14,729 nt of DNA. Origin: Schizochytrium sp. CCTCC M209059 (taxonomy: Eukaryota > Sar > Bigyra > Thraustochytrida > Thraustochytriidae). Below, in pieces: positions 8,974-14,729 of the stretch. The position numbers and the translations under genes are program-made. The DNA lies in assembly GCA_000818945.1 (NCBI GenBank), contig KN805445.1, positions 1-14,729 of the forward strand, read 5' to 3'. The notes under the pieces were generated by a model. It had not been told where the DNA came from. It did not search any database and was given only the letters and a program-made list of their open reading frames with translations. The stretch's first letter is position 1. Each line of letters opens with the position of its first letter.

Positions 8974-9394
8974 GTGGAAGTGTCATGGAAATCGTATTTA
9001 AGCGACATCATTCCAGTGCGCGACATATGAATACGAACATACCAAGCACATTTGAACATTATGGAGTGACAAGTAAAGAAGGCTCGATTTGGTAGTGCTC
9101 GCGCAGATTTGTGACGAACCAGTTGTGCCAATCAGACAAGCAAGCAAAATTTGCGTTTTTCGTCGTCTCGCTTCATGCACTTTACCTTTATTAGAATCTA
9201 GGAGTAAAAGGTGAAACCATACTAACCTATTCGTGTTCGCCATACACAATGAAGAGAGTTTCGCTTTTGCGACAGTCAAACGCAGCGAGTCCCTGTTGTG
9301 CAAAAGAAACGAGCGACAGAATGGAGCCGATGCGAAAAGCAAGAAGAAGCGGAAGAAATTGGGGGAAATAAAAAGGGATCATCTTTACCTTCCA
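8974..9394. other. convergent 3' region between EME1 and pepN
   Basis: No gene is seen. It holds the left copy of the 45-bp direct repeat (9162-9206), a plus-strand AATAAA at 9367-9372 (possible EME1 poly(A) signal), and a minus-strand AATAAA at 9192-9187 inside the repeat (possible pepN poly(A) signal, about 200 nt after its stop). Open frames here overlap in several phases without family resemblance. Confidence 0.6.
9162..9206. repeat. 45-bp direct repeat, left copy
   Basis: This is identical over 45 bp to 11640-11684, in the same orientation, and similarity trails on for about ten more bases (one mismatch in the next six). It begins gtcgtctcgcttcatgcact. It lies about 190-230 bp beyond the pepN stop on the minus strand and contains AATAAA in that sense. 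Confidence 0.95.
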
Positions 9395-11637
9395 TTACAG
9401 GTTGCTGGAGGGCGCCTCGAGGGACTTGTGAACGATTTCTGCAACGTCCTTGGAAAGATCCTTCTTGGCGGCGATGCGCTCAAGCTCGGCATGCATCTTT
9501 GTCGACCAAGGTGCGGTGAAGGACCGCCACGAAGAAAATTGCTTGGCCAAGCGACTTGCGACCTGCGGGTTGATGTCATCGATTTGAATGATTCGATCGG
9601 CCACAAAGGTGTAGCCACTGCCGTCGGCGGCGTGGAAACCAGTAAAGTTACCGCCAGCAAATGCGTTGAAGACCGCATAGCAGCAGTTGGGGTTCTTGAT
9701 ATCGAAAACTTCAGGCATGTCCATGATGCTTTTCATGGCGTCCACCGTTGAGGGTAGAGCAGACTGCGCCTGCACCCGAAACCACTTTTGTACAACAAGC
9801 TTGTCGCTCTTGTACATGTCAAAAAAATCCTGCAGGAGACGTGTGCGCTCCGAGCAGTCAATGTCGCGCACGGCCAGAACTGCGCCATAGCGATCCGTCA
9901 TGTTCTCTGGAGCCTCAAACTGATGTACAGCCTTGCGCAGCGCATCTTCGCGCAACGCCGAGTTCTTCACGAGGTAGCGCAGGCATGAGTTTTTCAGCTG
10001 ACGGCGGGCAACAGCGTCACCAGGTGACTCGTTCTTGGCGGGCTCGCGAGTAGCCTCGTAGGTCTCTGCAAAAAGCGGGCCGAGACCTTCTGCGATGAGG
10101 CGCCGCAGGGCTGCACAAGCGCTCGAGATGTGGTCCACGTTTGCAGTTCCCTTTTCCATGGCGTCAGCCATGGCGCTCTCATTAGGCATGGCGAGTGCAA
10201 GTGACACCAGGGCACGATCAAGCGAGGCGTCGCGAAGCGTATGCTCCAAGCTCGAGAGGAGCAGAGGCGCGTCTTCATGATCGAGGGCATCGGCCTCGAC
10301 ACCCGAAGCGGCCTTTTCAACGAGCTCGGTGAGAATTTGCTTGGCAAGCTCCTGACCGCTTTCGTAGCGCACAAAAGAGTCCGTGTCATGGGCAGCGAGG
10401 AAAACCAGATCTCGTCGCGTAAGTTCGCTGCACGAAAGCTTGACTGGAGCGGAGAAGCCTCGGAGCAACGAGGGCACGGGCTTTTCGGAAACGCCATGCA
10501 AAATGAAGTCTTGCTTGGCCTTGGTCACGCGAAGCACAGCCGAGTCGACTTCATCCGCGTCAGCAGCGCCCACCTTGAAGCGCAGAGGACCATTAGAGGA
10601 TGTACCGACGAGCCCGACGGCAAGGGGAATGTCAAAGGGCTGCTTGTCCGCCTGACCGGGCGTGGCCGGGCATGACTGCTCAACGGTGAGAGTAAGTTCA
10701 GCCGCCTCGGCGTTGTAAGAGGTCTTGACGCTGACTTCCGGGGTGCCTGCCTGCGTGTACCAGGTGTCGCGGAAAAGAGACAGGTCAACCTCGTTGGCAT
10801 CCTCCATGGCTTTGACAAAGTCGTCACAGGTGACGGCCTGGCCGTCGTGGCGTTCAAAGTAGAGGTTGAGACCCTTGCGGAAGCCCTTGGGCGTGACAAT
10901 AGTCTGGATCATGCGAATAATTTCGGCGCCCTTCTCATACACAGTGAGCGAGTAAAAGTTGTCAATGGCCTCGTAGGCGTCAGGACGAATGGGATGCGCC
11001 ATGGGCCCGGCGTCCTCCTTGAACTGATGGTCTCGAAGCAACTGGACATCGGCAATGCGCTTGCTCGCGCGAGAGTTGAGGTCACTGCTAAATTCCTGGT
11101 CACGGAACACCGTGAGGCCCTCCTTGAGCGTGAGCTGAAACCAGTCGCGGCAGGTGACACGATTGCCGGACCAGTTGTGAAAGTACTCGTGGCCAATGAT
11201 GCCCTCGATGTTGAGGAAATCAGTGTCGGTGGCCGTGTCATTGTCAGCCAAAACATACTTGGAGTTGAAAATGTTGAGGCTCTTGTTCTCCATGGCGCCC
11301 ATCGTAAAATCGCTCACTGCTACAATGTTGAATTGACTGAGGTCGTACTCGCGATCGAAACGCTCCTCGTCCCACTTGAAGGCACGCTTGAGGCAGTCCA
11401 TGGCGTGCGGGGTCTTGCTCAGGTTGCCCTTCTCGACAAAGATACCGAGACGCACCTCCTTACCGAAGCACGTGGTAAAGCTGTCGGTCAAGACGTCAAA
11501 GTCTCCACCCACGAGCGCAAAGAGATAGCACGGCTTGGGCCACGGGTCTTCCCAGAGCACGAAATGACGACCGTCGGGAAGATCACCACGTTCCACATCG
11601 TTGCCGTTCGACAAAAGGTGCGGGACGGACTTTTTTA
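9395..11637 (-). CDS. pepN: aminopeptidase N (M1 family, PepN type), N-terminal domain missing
   Basis: A continuous minus-strand frame ends at TAA 9397-9395 and closely follows bacterial-type PepN. Numbering from the TTG at 11614: GAMEN exopeptidase motif at 106-110, zinc site HEYFH at 142-146 with the third ligand Glu165 (HEXXH-x18-E), catalytic-type Tyr226 in TVYEKGAE, and the all-helical C-terminal domain (FAGGNFTGFH, INPQVASRLA) to the end. It cleaves N-terminal residues from peptides. In E. coli PepN the zinc site is at 297-301, so about 155 residues of the N-terminal beta domain are absent here. TTG at 11614 corresponds to an internal Leu (LLSNGN), so it is not a true start. PepN similarity runs to about 11627, and the frame meets a TGA at 11653-11651. 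An acceptor-like ACAG ends at 11638, but no matching N-terminal exon appears before RPB11. The 45-bp repeat starts exactly at this break. It is either a truncated or rearranged copy, or an assembly join. The conserved interior suggests the sequence was recently under selection. Confidence 0.85.
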
Positions 11638-11639
11638 CT

Positions 11640-11684
11640 GTCGTCTCGCTTCATGCACTTTACCTTTATTAGAATCTAGGAGTA
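11640..11684. repeat. 45-bp direct repeat, right copy
   Basis: Identical to 9162-9206. It abuts the 5' break of the pepN frame and lies about 285 bp beyond the RPB11 stop on the minus strand. It carries AATAAA at 11670-11665 on that strand, so it could serve as the RPB11 poly(A) signal. The two copies are 2478 bp apart and bracket pepN. Confidence 0.95.
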
Positions 11685-11967
11685 GAAGGTTAAATCAATC
11701 ATACACACCCAGATTGACGAGGCCGAGCTAAAATTGCAAGCGTATTGCAACGCCTTGGGCGTGGAAGTCTTGTCATAACCCCTGATGGTCTATTCACGCA
11801 GAGAAGCAAGGACTCAGGACCAGGATAATTGCGCAAAAATTAGGAAAGCGTGTTGCGGGCCAAAAAGGCGATAGCCCAATAAATGCTTGCTGCAGTGTAA
11901 GGTTTTCGGGGCTGATGTGCGAGACTTTCAAAACGGAGCAAGCAGACGAAGAAAACGACTCAAAAAT
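11685..11967. other. region between RPB11 stop and the pepN break
   Basis: Minus-strand translation shows nothing resembling the missing PepN N-terminal domain. On the plus strand a short frame (11686-11778) preceded by an acceptor-like CACCCAG reads IDEAELKLQAYCNALG to a TAA. It could be a stray terminal exon or a remnant, but I do not recognise it. The rest is presumably RPB11 3' untranslated sequence. Confidence 0.4.
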
Positions 11968-12582
11968 CTACATCATGCCAACCGATTCGTTGTATTGGTC
12001 ACGGGCATCGCGAAAACGTTCTTCGAGCAGGCGAATCTCCTTGTTAAGATTGGTCGTGGCATTTTGAATGGCGTCGAGTGCAGTCACCGAACCATCTGTG
12101 CGAACTTTCATCTCAATGAGCGTCTCGAGCGGATGGGGATGCCGGTAGCCCGCAAAGCGGACGGTGGCGTCTTCGAGGAGTTTCCTGTGTGATTTGGACG
12201 TTTTTGCGAGCGCGATGCGCATCTGTTAGCTGGCTGCCGCACGGAGCAAGGTGATGTAGTACTAGTTGCTTGTATAATACTAGTTGCTTGTATAAAAAAT
12301 GCTTGAAACGTACATGCGCATCATGTTGCCCAAAGTATGGTCCTCTTTGACAAAGATGAAGTCCGCGGAGTTGACAATCTTGCTGTCGACCTTGTAGCCG
12401 ACCCTGCGCGAACAAAGAAAAGGTGCCGAGAGCGAAAGGGAAAGGACTGTCAGATCATTTTTCCAGGTCTTCGCGCCCGTGGCGAGTGCGCGTCCGCGCT
12501 CTGCGCCAGCGCGGCCCCAGACTTACTTGACTTCGGTGGTCTCGTCGAGGAGGACGGACTCCTCCCGATCTGGTGCGTTCAT
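11968..12582 (-). CDS. RPB11: DNA-directed RNA polymerase II subunit RPB11, three exons
   Basis: Minus-strand exons 12582-12527, 12403-12314 and 12184-11968 total 363 nt, giving 120 residues, the usual RPB11 length (about 117-120). The start reads MNAPDR, like human RPB11. Donors are GTAAGT and GTACGT; acceptors are GCGCAG and CACACAG; both introns are phase 2. The conserved block KEDHTLGN is at 38-45, followed by LLEDATVRFAGYRHPHPLE, which holds the family-typical FAGY and PHPLE. The C-terminal helix (RLLEERFRD) pairs with RPB3. RPB11/RPB3 form the alpha-like assembly platform of RNA polymerase II in the nucleus. The acceptor ending at 12185 is chosen because the stronger-looking CTAACAG 38 nt upstream shifts the frame, whereas this one gives the exact family spacing between HTLGN and FAGY. 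It is divergent from VTI1 across a roughly 660-bp promoter region. Confidence 0.92.
12260..12295. repeat. 18-bp tandem duplication in RPB11 intron 2
   Basis: Two perfect adjacent copies of tactagttgcttgtataa (12260-12277 and 12278-12295) lie within intron 2 (12313-12185), near the donor side on the minus strand. This is probably a recent slippage or duplication event. Confidence 0.9.
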
Positions 12583-12772
12583 TGTGCCTGTGGTCCTCGG
12601 CCTCTTCGGTGTATCGCCCGGCGCGAGTGAGAGCGAGTGAGAGGCGGGTCTCCTGCGCTCGCGTTCGCTCGCTCGTGCACGGCCAAAGGAGAGTGCTTCG
12701 GGTTTGGCGCGAGCGAGCAGAGCAGAGCAGAGCAACTCGACGCCGTTTGTTTACTAATATTCTTTCATTGAT

Positions 12773-12792
12773 TAGGCCTAGGCCTAGGCCTA
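12773..12792. repeat. 20-bp perfect palindrome made of TAGGCC units
   Basis: Three TAGGCC units plus TA form a sequence identical to its own reverse complement. It sits in the AT-rich middle of the divergent promoter, so it could be a symmetric factor-binding site; that role is inferred. Confidence 0.85.
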
Positions 12793-12930
12793 TTCTATTC
12801 CCTCATTTCGCTACTTTAGACGGGAAATTGTCCATTTATAGCGCAAGGGAACAATGGAGAGCGAGATAGCCTAGTCGCGATCTCGTTGCGAAGGGTAGGA
12901 GACGAAGAACCAGCGCGTCAAGGTCTGAGC

Positions 12931-12958
12931 GCGAGAGGCGAGAGGCGAGAGGCGAGGG
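12931..12958. repeat. 7-bp tandem repeat GCGAGAG x4
   Basis: Three exact copies and one with a single change lie upstream of VTI1. Confidence 0.85.
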
Positions 12959-13090
12959 CGCTGCGCACGTGCGCACAAGCAGGTAAACGCCTGACGCGAA
13001 GGCCTAACGCAGGCGCCGCAAGAGCTCGTTCACCTATCTGACTTTCCTCTGTGCTGGCCAAGGTTTTGGCGCATCTGCTAGACGATCGAG

Positions 13091-13122
13091 CGAGGCCGCG
13101 AGGCCGCGAGGCCGCGAGGCCG
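13091..13122. repeat. 8-bp tandem repeat CGAGGCCG x4
   Basis: Four exact copies lie about 120-150 bp before the VTI1 start codon, probably in its 5' untranslated region or proximal promoter. Confidence 0.9.
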
Positions 13123-13244
13123 ACGGCGACACCGAGGAAGAGAACGAGGACGAAAGGAAGGGGCGGCCACGCCACGATCTATTGCTGCGCTGTGCTGCGC
13201 TGTTCTGAGTGCTAGATTGTTTGGCTACTTGGGCAAAGGCCAAC

Positions 13245-14063
13245 ATGTTCGTCTCGTATGAGGCCGAGTTTGAGGCGATCCTGGAGGCTGTGCGCGACAG
13301 CCTTACTCAGGTCGATGGTCTGCAAGACAATCCTGCAAAGCGACGCAGCGCGCTCAAGCAATGCGACCTCGATCTCGGGCAGGCGGAGTCGCTCATCCGA
13401 CAAATGAATGTCGAAGTCCGCACAGACCCAAGCCCAGCGTAAGTTGATATCGAAGCGTAAAGCGCTGTCACTACCCAATGTCCTTGCCACTGACGAGAGG
13501 ATATTATTCTGTGTTGTTGTTTGTTGCGCAGTCTGAAACGAAAGCTCAGCGCGCACAAAGAAGCGCTCAAGGCTCTCCGACAAGAATATACGAACGTGCA
13601 GCAGAAGACAGAGCGTCAGGACCTCTTTGATTCTCGTGCGGGCGCGGGTTCAAGCAATGAGCCGCTCATTTCCTACTCACAGGCCGCGGAGCAAGATCGC
13701 TCGCGTTTCTCCGAGGTGACTGCTCGCATGGACCGTTCTACGGACTCTCTGTTGCAAACGCGCCAAGTGCTTTCCGAGACAGAGGAGGTGGCCATGAGCA
13801 TTTCACAGAACCTCGAGCAGAACCGTGCCACGATCATTGGCGCCCACGAGCGCGTCACGTTGACGAGCGGGCTGATTGGCGGCGCGAATCAGATTTTGCG
13901 CCGCATGCGGCAACGCGAGTACCGCCGGAAGGTCATGCTGACGGCGCTCATCGTCATGCTCATCTTCGTCATTATCATGATCCTCGTCTTTGCGCTCAAG
14001 CCAAGCAGCACCTCCACCTCTTCCCCTACGGCGAGTCCGACGCCGGCGCCGACCCCGCTTTGA
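13245..14063 (+). CDS. VTI1: VTI1-type Q-SNARE, two exons
   Basis: Exons 13245-13438 and 13532-14063 encode 241 residues. The intron is 93 nt, GTAAGT to TTGCGCAG, phase 2. The ATG at 13245 (AACATGT, A at -3) is the first in the family-matching frame; the upstream GTG frame is untranslated leader. Residues 1-90 form the N-terminal helical bundle of VTI1 (starts MFVSYEAEFEAI, like the family). The SNARE helix is about 120-190, with the zero-layer Gln161 in LEQNRA. A single membrane anchor is at about 199-220, directly after a basic RRMRQREYRRK stretch. VTI1 supplies a Qb helix for Golgi, endosome and vacuole fusion complexes. A 21-residue Ser/Thr/Pro-rich luminal tail follows the anchor, longer than usual for this family. 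Confidence 0.9.
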
Positions 14064-14729
14064 CGACCTGGCTGGCTGGCTGCGGCTGGCTTGCTGGCTG
14101 GCTGGCTGACTGGCGGACGAGAGATCGCGGAGAGCCTTAGGGGAGAGATCATGATTGATTGTGATGATGATAAAAGAATGAATGCACCATGTAGGTAGGT
14201 TTCTACGTCCTCAAGTTGGCAATTCGTGCGAGTCCCTTCCTCCTCCTTCAATCCTCCCCCCCTCCCCAGCATCTTCTTCCCCTCGCGCCCCGCGGAGCCC
14301 GCGCCTGTACTTTGCGCGCGCCTCGGCCATCCTATGCTGGCCTTTGTGGTAAAACTTTGGTGGGCCGAGCCCTCCTTTCCCTACCCTTGACACTCACACA
14401 CCGTCGGTCAGTCAGTCTCCCTCTCGGCCGCGTCGCGGTCGCAGTTCGACGCTGGTCGCTGCAGGCCGGCCGGCTCGCCAAGCCGCCGCAGCGCGAGATC
14501 TTCCGCCTCGAGTCTTGTGTTGTGCTCTTCACAGGGTGCGCGCGCTGCTTCTCCCCTCTTCGCACACACGCACACACACACCTACCTTTCCAGCCGGGCC
14601 CACTCCACTATGCACGCAGGAAGAGTCGAACAAAACAAAAAACACGCGCATCACAGGGAGGCAAGCAGGCCGAGCGAGCGACTCCCTCCCTGCCTCCCTG
14701 CGGCGAGCACAAGGCGGCGACGCGGGGAG
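14064..14729. other. 3' flank of VTI1, no gene recognised
   Basis: After the TGA comes a run of CTGG/GGCT repeats (14067-14113), then an AT-richer bit with no canonical AATAAA. A polypyrimidine stretch is at 14233-14285, and a GC-rich tract runs to the window end with a CA dinucleotide run near 14563-14581. Open frames here are arginine- or proline-rich in several phases, which looks non-coding. It may be the promoter or 5' leader of a gene to the right. Confidence 0.5.
14067..14113. repeat. imperfect (CTGG)n / (GGCT)n simple repeat
   Basis: Four-base units repeat with a few interruptions just after the VTI1 stop codon, so they would lie in its 3' untranslated region. Confidence 0.85.

Larger units (their letters stand above)
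12583..13244. promoter_or_regulatory. divergent promoter region of RPB11 (-) and VTI1 (+)
   Basis: About 660 bp separate the two start codons and no gene lies between. Contents: AGAGC repeats near 12714-12733, a TAGGCC palindrome at 12773-12792, four copies of a GCGAGAG unit at 12931-12958 and four copies of an 8-bp unit at 13091-13122. These are GC-rich apart from an AT-rich island at about 12745-12840, which is a likely core promoter or nucleosome-free stretch. Both transcripts must start here; exact sites cannot be read. Confidence 0.6.

Noticed and set aside
11612..11614. TTG start for pepN
   Set aside because: It corresponds to an internal Leu of the PepN family (LLSNGN), and homology continues upstream to about 11627.
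10847..11731. Long plus-strand frame of 294 codons antisense to pepN
   Set aside because: It mirrors the well-conserved pepN coding strand, which explains its openness. It has no family resemblance of its own.
12187..12222. Upstream acceptor CTAACAG for RPB11 exon 3
   Set aside because: It shifts the frame and would insert extra residues. The acceptor ending at 12185 restores both the phase and the family spacing.
1..14729. tRNA, rRNA or transposase genes
   Set aside because: None was recognised by eye on either strand. A short or diverged RNA gene could be missed without a covariance-model search.

Overview
The window is nuclear DNA of a eukaryotic microbe. Several genes are cut by short GT-AG introns (68-175 nt) that restore reading frames exactly. 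The residents are eukaryotic core proteins: an RNA polymerase II subunit, a Q-SNARE and an EME1-type nuclease subunit. Gene density is high and there is no operon structure. The Roco-type GTPase with a C-terminal TIR domain, together with a bacterial-type (PepN) aminopeptidase, suggests a stramenopile-like protist such as a thraustochytrid. That placement is inference from gene content, not a measured result.

Layout. 2-550 (+): the 3' end of an unrecognised gene, cut by the window edge. 600-5579 (-): a ten-exon gene for an LRR-Roc-COR-TIR protein of 1206 residues. Its first half is an array of seven LRR exons spaced exactly 259 bp apart, with near-identical 175-nt introns. 5580-6996: a gap of 1.4 kb with a 50-bp relic of the pepN gene and a few exon-like plus-strand stretches I cannot assign. 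6997-8973 (+): EME1. 9395-11637 (-): aminopeptidase N lacking its N-terminal domain, bracketed by two copies of a 45-bp perfect direct repeat. 11968-12582 (-): RPB11 in three exons. 12583-13244: a divergent promoter region with tandem repeats and a 20-bp palindrome. 13245-14063 (+): VTI1 SNARE in two exons. 14064-14729: no gene recognised, simple-sequence DNA.

The genes do not form a pathway. RPB11 (transcription), EME1 (joint-molecule cleavage with MUS81), VTI1 (vesicle fusion) and PepN (peptide trimming) are housekeeping functions. The striking locus is the LRR-Roc-COR-TIR gene. The sensor half is made of interchangeable, phase-matched one-LRR exons inside a homogenised tandem array. The effector half is a GTPase plus a TIR domain that keeps a glutamate at the place expected for TIR NADase activity. 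This looks like a receptor whose ligand-binding array can gain or lose repeats without breaking the frame, which would fit an innate-immune-like role. The role is inference; the exon structure is read directly from the sequence.
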